Positions 32,050 through 42,372 of a stretch of 64,000 nucleotides of DNA are shown piece after piece. Position numbers and translations under genes: made by a program. The notes beneath the pieces are model-generated. The model worked only from the letters and a program-made list of their open reading frames with translations. It was not told the origin of the DNA and made no database searches. Origin of the DNA: Phyto melanocephala (taxonomy: Eukaryota; Arthropoda; Insecta; Diptera; Rhinophoridae); contig OW799234.1 of NCBI GenBank assembly GCA_941918925.1, positions 60,244,968 through 60,308,967 of the forward strand, written 5' to 3'. Position 1 is the first letter of the stretch, and each line of letters opens with the position of its first letter.

Positions 32050-34037
32050 AGCTAATAACGAATATACAAGTTTATTAAATGAAGTTCTTTTTACATTGGC
32101 CTGTAATAACCGAAAACATATCAATTTTAACGTAAGGTCATTAGTCGAATTATGTAGGCGTATAGAATAAGTAAAAATTCTTAACTTTCATAAAATTAAA
32201 ATTTTCTTTTTACAAGAAACTCATTTTCAGAATAATTCTAAACTCAATTTTGAGGATTATAACTTAATTAGTGATTTTTCTAGCCAAGGCACTGCAATTT
32301 TAATTTAAAAAAAAAAATATATAAAAAAATCTTCTAATGATGTGCACAATATACTTTTTCCAAATAGTCTCAGAGAGATAGATTTGTTTTTCGGAGGTCG
32401 TGTAAATAAATTACTTTTAGGCTGTTTTTATATTCCCTCGAACTTTCCTCGCAGCGATTTGACATTAAGTTTGGATGCTATTAAACCTGCTTCAAGATTA
32501 TATGATGACACATTAATCGATGGTGATTAAAACTTAAGAACTCCCAACTGGGGTGATTCATTGAACAACTTAATAAATGACCAATGTCTCTTTGACTGGT
32601 TAAATTACTCAGAGGAATGTTTTACACGGATTTTCGATATAAATCCTTCTTTCCCTGCGGGTCCATCATTTTTAGAACACTTTCTTATAAGTAGAAGGTA
32701 AATCGTTACAGTAAACACAAATTGTCAGATAACTTCCCTTTCCACCTTCTCGGACCATTATCCTCGCAAATTGACTTTAAAATTTCAAGACTTTGAACGT
32801 CTAATGTCTCCACCAATTTCTTTCAAATCATTTGAGGACATCAATTGGAATGATTTTCGTGATGATGTCCATCATATTGTTACAGATTTATTTTTAAATA
32901 GTTAATTTACATTATAAATTATTTAGTTGTAGTAGTTAAAGTTACTGTAGTTTTGTTTGTATTAGTTTGTTTCGCTGGTTGTTCGAACATGATGTTATGT
33001 GTAGCATACTCTTAGGCACTTTATTTATTCTTGCATATTACTTAACATTAACATTACGTCGTAATTTAAATGTAACGGTTTTCGAATGTACTAGTGTGTA
33101 CATACGAGAACTTTGTCGAACAACACAGCTAACATGAGCAGTATAAAAGTAGAGCTTGTAAAGCGCATATCAAAGTGAGTTTGATAATAAAAGTGTGTTA
33201 CGATAAGTGAAATAAGTAAAGTGCTATAAAACAATATCTGGATGTGTTTAAGTAAATAAAGTGCTCTTAATTTTATAACTAATTTCAACTGTTTTTGATT
33301 GCAATAAAAGAACTCAATGTTTATTTAAGGGAAATAAGCCAAAGTTTATAAAAGGTATAAAGGTAAAAATATGATATTAAATTTAGGCCTCCAGACTATA
33401 GAAATATATATAATGAGGAGATAGATAATGTTTTTTCACGATTTAATGATTTTATTAACGGAGAAATTTACCGACATTCAAGAGTGGTTGAGCTAAAAAA
33501 TAGAAAATTTTTACTACCAAATATTCAAATATCAAATATTCGTGACAGAAAGACCTCAAAAAAATATTTCATAGAAATGGGAATAGACAATCCGATGAAT
33601 ATCATCTTTTAAGAACACAAATACAACTTCTTAAGACAATTATTAAAGAAAAAGTCGAATTGTTTCAAGTCGACGAGTTTAGTAAAAAGCTAGAAAAGAT
33701 TAAACCAGATCCGAAGGTATTTAAGGAAGTATTTAATATTATAGATAAAAAAAATCTAAAAGTTTTTCTAAAATTGTAGTCGGTAATGATGAATCAATTC
33801 CAAAATAATTTTTCAAATGTTTACAGCTTCGTTAATCCTGATAGTGCTGAAACTAACGATGTTCCTAACAATATTAACTCTTACCTTAATAATTGCCTTC
33901 AAACAAATTTGTTAACAGTGCTTTAAATCCAACGGCCAATAACATTTTTACTTACTTTTCTGAAGTTTTTGAACCATTAAAAAATATTAAACAATAAAAA
34001 GTCTTCGAGACTGAATAATTTATCCAATTTTTAATAA
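32050..34037 (+). pseudogene. jockey B ORF2 endonuclease and linker remnant
   Basis: Endonuclease-like pieces are INFNVRSLVELCRRI, KIFFLQETHFQNNSKL, DGD(x)NLRTPNWGDSL and FSDHYPRKLTLKF. The connecting region after the LTR-like insertion reads PPDYRNIYNEEIDNVFSRFN. Stops and frameshifts are frequent. The EN Asp/Asn motif GDxNxxTPNW is still visible. Confidence 0.55.
32906..33388 (+). mobile_element. probable solo LTR
   Basis: The insertion interrupts the jockey B reading between the endonuclease and linker. It has a TATA box (TATAAAAG at 33142), AATAAAG and CAATAAAA downstream, and no coding, as expected for an LTR promoter/poly(A) unit. Exact termini and target duplication are not clear, so the class is uncertain. 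Confidence 0.4.
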
Positions 34038-34228
34038 AACAAGTAACAGTGCTATATTCGGCCGTGCCGAATCTTATATACCCTTCACAACGTGTAGTAA
34101 TGCAATAACAATTGTTTGTATCACCATTCATCTCATATAAAATACGTACATATGTATATACTGGTTAGAATAAATGTGGCATCGAATCCCAGCTGAGCCA
34201 AACAAATTTTATTTTATTTTATATATTA

Positions 34229-35090
34229 CTAGCCAAACCCGGCGCGCGTTGCTACGCCCCTTAATGAATCGAAATGCATTCTGAATTTTAATTGAATATT
34301 AAGTGCAAAAACCTAAAAATTATAATTTTTTTATGGGCGTGGTATTTCCCACTTTTCTAGTCACGAAATTGTAAAGTCATAACAGCTCAATATGTGTGCA
34401 AAGTTTCAGAAGAATCGGACCAGTGCAAGTACCTCAAAATTAAAATTGTTTTTATGGGCGTGGCCCTGCCCACTTTTCTAATCACGAAATTGTAAAGTCA
34501 TAACAGTTCAATATGTGTGCAAAGTTTCAGAATAATCGGTCCAGTGCAAGTACCTCAAAATGATACCTCTTTTTATGGGCGTGGCACTGCCCACTTTTCT
34601 AATCACGAAATTATTTAGTCATGACAGCTCAATATGTGTGCAAAGTTTCAGAAAAATCGGTCTAGTGCAAGTACCTCAAAATTATAGCCTTTTTTTATGG
34701 GCGTGGCCCCGCCCACTTTTTTAATCACGAAATTATAAAGTCACGACAGCTTAATATGTGTGCAAAGTTTCAGAAAAATCGGTCCAGTGCAAGTACCTCA
34801 AAATTAAAACTTTTTTAGGGGCGTGGCCCCGCCCACTTTTCTTATCACGAAATTTTTTAGTCATGACAGCTCGATATGTGTGCAAAGTTTCAGAAAAATC
34901 GGTAATGTGGAAGTAGCTTAAAATGATAACTAATTTTTTATGGGCGTGGCCCCGCCCACTTTTTTCCACCCATAAACACTCCCTGGTATGAGTACAACAA
35001 CTTACCAAAGTTTGAGCCCGATCGGTTTTACAGTTTCGGAGTCTATAGCTAACACACACACACACAGAGTTTCACTTTTATATATATAGA
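34229..35090 (-). mobile_element. non-autonomous Helitron with about 121-bp tandem repeats
   Basis: On the minus strand it starts TCTATATATATAAAA and ends GCCGGGTTTGGCTAG, then T. Removing it restores ATATATTATTTATATTTTAT, the sequence present in uninterrupted DINE-like copies, so the insertion between A and T is exact. Six repeats containing GGGCGTGGC and CAATATGTGTGCAAAGTTTC lie at 34334-34975. Confidence 0.85.
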
Positions 35091-35180
35091 TTTATATTTT
35101 ATTATTTTTTTTTAATTTTTTAAAAAAATTTTTGTAAATTTTTTTTAAATTTTTTTTTGTAATTTTTTTATTATATTTTT

Positions 35181-37910
35181 TATACCCGCCACCAAAAAAA
35201 TGGTGGGGGTATATTCATTTTGTCATTCCGTTTGTAACACATCGAAATATCCATTTTAGACCCCATAAAGTATATATATTCTAAATCGTGGTTTGATTTT
35301 ATGACGATCTAGCTATGTCCGTCCGTCTGTCCGTCTGTTGAAAGCACGATAGAGGTCGCACCGAAAAAGCTAGGGGGCTCAAATTTTGCCAGAATCTTTC
35401 TTATAGACAAGGTTTGTTTGGTATTGAAAATGGGCTAAATCGGAATATTAGGAAGAGAGTTATAGCTCGAAAAGCAAGAGTAGGTCGAAAAAACCGTGTC
35501 CTTCGAACATCGAATAAAATGGAATTGTGTCCAAACGCCTTAACGTAGACTCATGAAACTTCGAATATATATTTCCTGGGTAAAGACAATATTTTTCCCC
35601 GAAAATTGTCTAAATCTATGCATTAGGAGAGGAGTTATCGATCAAAATGTACGAAAATTTATACCGCACAGTGTATTTTTCGGTATATTTAAAAACAAAA
35701 ACGTCATAAAAGCAACAAAATTGGATGTACGACTCTGAAATTTTGCACACTTTGCTTTTTGGTGACACGCTTTCTTGTAACGGCAAATCAATGTGCCACG
35801 CCCACTTTTACGCCCACCTCCCATATAACGTTTTAACTAAAATTCATATAATTTCTCTATTAATAAAGATTTTGGAATAATAAAGGCCTATATTGAAACA
35901 CCTCAGTCGTACTCATTCGCGAAAATAACTTTGACACGCCTACTACAACGCCCACTTTTCACGTTATCTACCGTTAATGAAATTTAAAAGCTCATAAAAC
36001 CGCTAAAATTAGAGGTATGATGATAAATTTTGCTACGTCTATCCCCCTAGGCAATTTCATTACTATGCCAAAAAATTAAGGTGCCACACCCACTTTTACG
36101 CCCACCTCCCATATAACGTTTTATCTAAAATTCATATAATTTCTCTATTAATAAAGATTTTGGAATAATAAAGGACTATATTGAAACACCTAAGTTGTAC
36201 TCATTAGCAAAAACAACTTTGACACGCCTACTATAATGCCCACTTTCACTTTTGAATTGTGTCCAGACGCATAAACGTAGTCATGAAACTTCGAATATAT
36301 ATTTATCGAGTCAAAAGAATATTTTTCCCTGAAAATCGCTTAAATCTATGAATTAGGAAAAGAGTTATAGATAAAAATGTACGAAAATTTATACCGCACA
36401 GTGTATATTTCAAATTTAAAACGTAATAAAACTGACAAAACTATATGTACGATTCTGAAATTTTGCAAACATGGCTTTTTGGTCAAAGTCTTCGTTATAA
36501 CGGAAAATAGATGTGCCACGCACACTTTTTGCCTTAAATTTTTATAAAAATATATTAGTCATATATATTAGCATTTATTCATCTTACACTGCACCATTTA
36601 TTGTACTGTAGCTAAATATAAGATAAAGATGATAAGATAGATGACTCTACTAGCAACTACTAGATGGCATGCTAACAACTTATGCTTATGTTCGCCTGAA
36701 GTTATGCTCTATTAAAAATGGGAATTTAGGAAAAGTTTGACCTAAGTAAAAAAAAAATTATCTCAACATTATAAACAATTTATTTTCATGTACTAATGGC
36801 TAACAAATTTTAAAATTATACAAAACTTATTTCGTTTGAAAATCTTTTAAAAGCAAAATGTTATAGAAGTTTAAAAAACAAAATCTTACTATAAAATTTC
36901 CCGTTTTAGAAAAATGCAGAGAATGTATATTTTAAATCACCCCGTGGCCCTTAAAATTTAACCTTAAATTCACTTTCTTCCTCTTAAATTCATGTAAATT
37001 TCCCTATGAATAAAGATTTTGGAATACTAAAGGACTATATTGAAATATCTAAGTTATGTTAATTAGCAGAAACTTTATTGACACGCGTATTTTAACGGCC
37101 ACTTTCATTGAAAGACTTAATTTACGAAAACATTTTACTAGCATACCGAAGTTATAATGGGTGGTTTAATTTTAAGGGACTATGTTGATTTTGAATAAAA
37201 TTATTATGAAATTATTATCATTTATTTTTATAATGATAATATTTGTATGCTTCAATTATGTATGGAACAAAATATCGGCCAAATGGCCCCCCCAACCTAG
37301 GCGGCACACCTCGATCCGATAGTCCATATTTTCAATGACACTGTTGATGCTCAATTGTTGGGCACGATGATGAGTCGAGGTTGCTTGCTCTTTTGCCACG
37401 TTATCGTGAAAAACAGCAATGTTTCCCATTCAACGAACTAAGATGGCATTCACAGATGTTTTCACATTTCATACTGACCGGCTTTGCAGACATTTAAATA
37501 TTTTTTACAATTCTCACGATTGTGGACGAATTAGAACGATTATGTTGACCAAAAGAATCACGAAGTCCACAAAATGCATTTTGATTTGAACGCCCATTTT
37601 TATAAAAATCTTTAATATTTAAAAGCGTTGCTCGATTGCGTATCTTTCCACAGTTCAAATTGAGTTAGTCTGAGATTGAGAAATGTCAAATGAAATACAA
37701 GAAAAAAGTTGAAGTTTAGATGTGGTTCACCTTAAACATGGGCCCTTAAAATTTAACCACCCTCTACAAAGAAAGTGATACATATTTTATTATAAAGAGA
37801 TTATTCTATAGCGATTAACAAAATAATAAATATTGTGCTTTAAATGTACACAAAATTGGTGGTGGGTATAAAAGATTCGGCACAGCCGAATATAGTGCTC
37901 TTACTTGTTT
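35181..37910 (+). mobile_element. DINE-1-like composite element Z
   Basis: It begins TATACCCGCCACC and ends GGTGGTGGGTATAAAAG, hairpin ATTCGGCACAGCCGAAT, ACTTGTTTTT. It has the same organisation as X: Tet-like GTCCGTCCGTCTGTC block, shortened tandem array, and a mariner-like fragment 147 bp from the 3' end. Extra diverged sequence lies at 36240-36950. Confidence 0.75.
37158..37763 (-). mobile_element. mariner-like fragment inside DINE-like Z
   Basis: TIRs GGGTGGTTTAATTTTAAGG and CCTTAAAATTTAACCACCCT. It is homologous to the fragments in X and Y but more diverged and somewhat longer (606 bp), retaining about 60 extra bases near 37400-37480. Confidence 0.7.
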
Positions 37911-38218
37911 TTATTTTTAATTTTTTTTTTTGTAATTTTTTTTTTGCATGTTTTTTACATGTATGTAGCGATTAATTCCTGGATATTTCCAAGAGATTGA
38001 TACTATATACAGATCTGAGAAACATATAGTTGCTTCTAAAAGTTGATTTCAACCAACACACGGACAGACGGGCAGACGGTCAGGGCTTAATCGACTCCTC
38101 TATTCATAAGCTTTCAGAAAATATATACTTTATGGGGCCGGAAATGAAAATTGTAGAAATTACAAACGGAATGACAAAGCTCTATATACCCTTGTGCACC
38201 ACAGGTGAAGGGTATAAA

Positions 38219-39830
38219 AAGCACCACATTGAGCTATAAAAATGTTAGTTATCATATTTAATAATTGTCTAAACAATGGCTACTTCCCCAAGCTATGGAA
38301 AGTAGCAAAATTGTTTCCTCTAATAAAGAAGCCAAATGATTTTCGAACTGATAACTCACGACCAATTTCAATAAGTTTCTGCTGACGGTAAACTGTTTGA
38401 AATAATTATTATGCTGAGGCTCGAATACTCTCAAGTACTGAGTCAAATACCCATTCACCAATTCAGTTTTAAACGAGTTCATTTCTCCGTCTGCTCTAGT
38501 TCATCTTGAAAATAACGTAATTTGTAATTTATTTAAGAGAAAAGAAATGTACCGTTGCAATTTTCGTCGATATCGAGAAAGCGTTTGACCGCGCTTATCA
38601 ATTTGGTATTCTCTTTAAACTCATTCATATAGAATGTGACTCATATTCATATTTTATAGCTATTTCGAAGAAAGACAATTTTTTGTGCAAATTAATAACT
38701 CTAAATCTGATTTCGTCCACAAGGTGCTATTTTAGCTCCATTCTTGTGACTTACCACATATTTATAACGGCTCAAATAGCATTCTCAACGACGATGACTC
38801 TCTAATATACGCTCATGATAGTGACCCACGTACCGGACTTAGAAAGGTACAGAACCACCTAGCTGTAATTGATAAGTACTACAGGAACTGGGGAATCAAA
38901 ATAAATCCCTTTCATTAAACGGGTCCGTTATTCTCTTCAGGAATAAAGTAAAGTATCTTGGAATAACATTAAATAAACTTTTTAAATTTAACCAACACGG
39001 CAAATTGGTAAAAAATAAGAGATAACGCATCAAGGGGATGTGTTCTAGATTATTATTAAACAGAGACTAAAGTCAAAGAACCAAATTACTAATCTATAAA
39101 GTTTGTATCAGATCAGCGATCATTGATGGTTTTCCAATTTGGTACACAATACCACCAACCGTTATGAAGGAGTTGGAAGTCCTTGAAAGCAGTTGCTTGC
39201 GTCTTGCAAATTATGAGAATTACGTAAAAAGAAGTTGAAATACTTATATTTACAAAAAGACAGATGTTCTACCACTGTCGTCTTATGCTCTTACGTTGAT
39301 TCATAATTTTGTGAAGTGATTGGAGTTTCATCACAACAGTTTGATGAGAAATGTTATTCTTAGTCAAACTGGGTATAACTGGTCTAACAGTTTATATACC
39401 TCATCCGCCGGTATTTTTTAAGAGGAAGATTTAAATATCACGACCAACCCAAGCCGTTATTGTCTACCAGATTTCTACAGTAATTCATTTGTAGGCTACA
39501 ATATAGGGCTAATTTTTATTGTTTTTAATATTTTTTGCTTAGTTTAAGTAATAGTTTAGAGTTTTGATCTCATTTTGACGTGTCAGCAGTTTATGTAAAC
39601 TTTTATTATATTTTTTAACAATATAATTGTAATTTTTATTGTCTGATGTAAAATCATATCATATTTTTAACTTAAGCATGTAGCGTTATTGTCCTTATAA
39701 TGTTTTTAATGTTTATTAAAATAATACATATAGTTTTAAGTTTATATATATTTATTGTTAACTTTCCATTTTTGCGCAATTGTGATCTGACCTGAAAGTC
39801 TCAATAAAAATTACATTACATTAATATCAA
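38219..39830 (+). pseudogene. jockey B ORF2 reverse transcriptase remnant
   Basis: Pieces include IIFNNCLNNGYFPKLWKVAK, VDIEKAFDRAYQFGILFKL, a GAILAP box and DDDSLIYAHDSD in place of the usual catalytic box, then VKYLGITLN. Continuity with the upstream linker at 34037 is lost only through DINE-like e. Multiple stops. No RNase H follows, as for jockey types. Confidence 0.6.
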
Positions 39831-39835
39831 TCTTA

Positions 39836-40370
39836 AAAGATTTAAAAAGTACATTAAAAGAATTCGTTTTCGACATTATTAACAAATCTGAAACTTGGTT
39901 CAAACCAGATTTGTTCAATTAGTCTTATTAGTTATACAATTATTAGAACTGATCGTCCCAGACTTAAAATGATAGTAAACATTCTAGTAGGGCTGGTGAT
40001 GTCTGTGTGTACATTTCTAATAAATTGCGTTACAAAAGTACCATATTAAATCTGTGAATCGTATTATTGAAATTTTTGGTATTGGTGTTTTTCGATGGAA
40101 GTTGGTGTAGTATATTTGCCTAATGGTTGATGCGTTTAAGAGTTTGCTACGTTTATTCTTTAATTTCTAAATGTGATCTTATCTGTGCACACAACTGTTT
40201 GCCAACTAATCTTCATTTGCCAACTAATACAACTTCGTTGATAGACTATTTACTTTTAAGTCAACCTTCAACTATAGTTCATAGTAATCACTACCAACAC
40301 CCTATTTTTCCCCCTTATCTAAGCTTTATATCAGACGTAGGGATTTGGTTAAATTGAATAAATAAAATTG
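39836..40370 (+). pseudogene. CR1-like endonuclease fragment
   Basis: The readable pieces KSETWFKPDLFN, SRAGDVCVYISNKLRYKS and TTSLIDYLLLSQP resemble CR1/L2-type endonuclease (SETW, RGGGVxxYI, IDxxL). It is short and stop-ridden. It could belong to the same original element as the ORF1 fragment at 24810-25320. Confidence 0.4.
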
Positions 40371-40544
40371 TACTTATTCGCTTAAAATAAACTCAATGTT
40401 TTTGAAATAGCCCTCAACATTTATTAATAAAAAAAAACTGTTACAATACAACATGGATTAACGATCTACGACTGGACTTCGAAAAGAAATCTTAACAAAA
40501 TCAATACATCAATAAGCACGTGCTTTAAGGCGGCATCACCCCTT

Positions 40545-40890
40545 CTATACAACTCCGATCGGCTGAGGGCTGAGGCAAGTTTTAAGGACTTCATTGACCA
40601 GCCCGAAATTCACATAATAGCCCCTCATGGCATTAAGAGCCGCCTGGCTATCCACGTATATAGTGACCTCCGAGCCCGTATCGATGTTACCCCTAACCAG
40701 TTCTACGGCCCTCATGATCCCTAAAACCTCCGCCTGAAACACACTACAGTTGTCAGAAAGTCTGTATGATCTTCTGATGTCCAGATCCTCAATATAGACG
40801 TCAGCACCAGTGCCCCCCATCTTCGAGCGATCAGTAAAAACAGCAACGATACTAAACAGTCTGCCCTTGCCCTGTTTCATATAAAAATAT
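40545..40890 (-). pseudogene. RNase H domain fragment of a non-LTR retrotransposon
   Basis: On the minus strand it encodes VFTDRSKMGGTGADVYIED, SVFQAEVLGIMRAVELV and EVTIYVDSQAALNAMRG. These are the DxS, E and D motifs of RNase H in R1/I/LOA-type elements. The first motif has Arg where Gly is usual (TDGS). No RT precedes it. An isolated fragment from an element unlike the two jockey families. Confidence 0.65.
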
Positions 40891-40978
40891 AAACAATTTA
40901 AATAGAGATAGAATAATAAATAAGTAAATACATACAAAATTATGTATAATAATGAATATATAGAATTCAAAAAATGAA

Positions 40979-41420
40979 AATGACACGCCCACCTCCCATA
41001 TAACTCTTAATCTTAAATTCATATTTTTTTATGTGGGCAAAAATTACAAAAAAAGATGTCTGTAATGTATTATCTGAGTTAAATTCAAACATTAATTATA
41101 AAATTTTTAAAGTAGGAGGTGCCATGCCCACACAAAGCCAATATTATTTTTTAACAACCTCTGGGTACCAAATTTTATTCTTTAGATTCCGTAAAAATAT
41201 AACATTGTTAAAAAAAGAGTCAGTAGTATCATTTCTAATACAGAAATTCTTAATGTTTCATTGTAAGACTAAAAAAATTAACAGCAAATCGAAGTTACAC
41301 TAAGAAAGTAAAAAATATTTTAGTAAAAAGAGATTATTCCATAGCGATTACTTTTAACCACAAAATAATAAATTTTATGCTATAAAAGTACTCAAAATTG
41401 GTGGTTGGCTCTTACTTATT
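40979..41420 (+). mobile_element. degenerate DINE-like X/Z-type remnant
   Basis: It contains CACGCCCACCTCCCATATAA, AGAGATTATTCCATAGCGAT and ends AATTGGTGGTTGGCTCTTACTTATT, the 3' region of X/Y/Z, but lacks a clear hairpin. Old copy just upstream of gene 2 exon 3. Confidence 0.55.
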
Positions 41421-41574
41421 TAAATTAAGGTAGCGATATATAGTTTTAAAATGAATAAAAATAAATAATTTTTTCTTTGCTTTTTAACATTTACATCAAA
41501 TTTAAAACAATTTAAGAAACAATAAAAATTTTAATATTTTGTGTGATGATATCTTTGAAACAATGATGCTGTAG

Positions 41575-42356
41575 CAAAAATATTGCACAACAAATATGCT
41601 GTACAAATGCACGAGAGAACACACATAGAAAATCGAGAACGTAAAGAAACCTGCAAAGTCTGTGGTCTTAAATTTTATGACAAACGAAATCTTTACTCCC
41701 ACAAGCGCATACACAAAGAAAATCGGGAAAAGAGCCATAAGTGTGAATTTTGCAACAAAGCCTTTTATGATAAAGGTGGTCTTAATATACACCGTCGAAT
41801 TCATTTGGGACAAATGATACCTTGTACTCTATGCCCAAAGCAATACTTTCGTCAAATAGATTTGGATAGACACATGGATTCACACTCTGCAACAACGATA
41901 AATTCTGACACGAAAAAGAGAGTAAGTAATATAGTGTTATAACTGGTAAAATGATATGTTACATACTTAACTTATTTTAGTCAAGATACTTTGTTCGCTG
42001 CAAACATTGTGACAAATCTATACTAAGTACGAGTTTCAAATCTCATACAGCAGCTCATCTTAATGAACCCTTAATGAAATGTTCCATATGTAACAAGGAG
42101 TTTTTTAGACGTGGAAGGTAAGGTGTTTTTTCTAGACAAAACTTGTTACTATTTTTAAATTTTAATGGAAAAATACTTTATCGCTAAGGATATTATTTTT
42201 ATTTTTTTATTTCCTAATAGCTGCGTTCTTCATGTAAAAAAGGCCCATCAAAAAACTAATGAAGAGTACAATGACTTTATTATACAGTATAAGAAAAATC
42301 GCATATCACATTTGTTTTTAGAACAAAAGGCAGATATTCAATTTACTAATAAATAA
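41575..42356 (+). CDS. ZAD gene 2, exons 3-5 (zinc fingers)
   Basis: Exons 41575-41921, 41981-42117 and 42221-42356. The first codon is completed by the T at 20268, giving Ser-Lys-Ile, and the His262/His266 pair (VQMHERTH) completes the finger begun by MCSIC of exon 2. Further fingers: CKVCGLKFYDKRNLYSHKRIH without the last residue count altered, CEFCNKAFYDKGGL...HRRIH, CTLCPKQYFRQIDL...H, CKHCDKSILSTSFKSHTAAH (11-residue spacing) and CSICNKEFFRRG...H, split by intron 4. The exon 4 length (137 bp) is identical in all four genes. No ATG or ZAD exon lies nearby upstream, so on its own this is only a 3' half. AATAAA at 42366-42371. Confidence 0.85.
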
Positions 42357-42365
42357 GGCAAGAAT

Positions 42366-42371
42366 AATAAA
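42366..42371 (+). terminator. candidate poly(A) signal of ZAD gene 2
   Basis: AATAAA 10 bp after the stop codon; positional inference only. Confidence 0.4.
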
Positions 42372-42372
42372 A

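Larger units (their letters stand above)
34038..38217 (-). mobile_element. DINE-1-like element e carrying two further insertions
   Basis: The 3' end (AACAAGTAAC with hairpin) is at 34038 and the 5' end (CACAGGTGAAGGGTATA) at 38217. The body is split at 34228 by a Helitron and at 35180 by DINE-like Z, both within its AT-rich centre. The matching sequence resumes after 37910. Confidence 0.75.
30070..39830 (+). mobile_element. jockey-clade element B, decayed and split by nested insertions
   Basis: Parts in element order: ORF1 30093-30531 and 31177-31920; endonuclease 32050-32905; linker 33389-34037; RT and 3' end 38219-39830. The breaks correspond to a MITE (30532-31173), a probable LTR (32906-33388) and DINE-like e (34038-38217). 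Reading continues sensibly across each break, which supports one original insertion. The tail is near CAATAAAAATTACATTACAT (39803). Confidence 0.65.
20269..41574 (+). other. giant transposon-filled intron 2 of ZAD gene 2 (21,306 bp)
   Basis: The donor is GTAAGT at 20269 and the acceptor is GTAG before 41575. Phase 1 is kept on both sides. The corresponding introns are 70 bp in gene 1 and 128 bp in gene 3. Nearly all contents are recognisable transposons on both strands, listed separately. No other host exon was found inside. Confidence 0.8.

Noticed and set aside
34751..35065. 104-residue minus-strand ORF with repeated KKSGRGHAxKK
   Set aside because: Translation of the 121-bp Helitron tandem repeat; multiples of the repeat unit, no domain.
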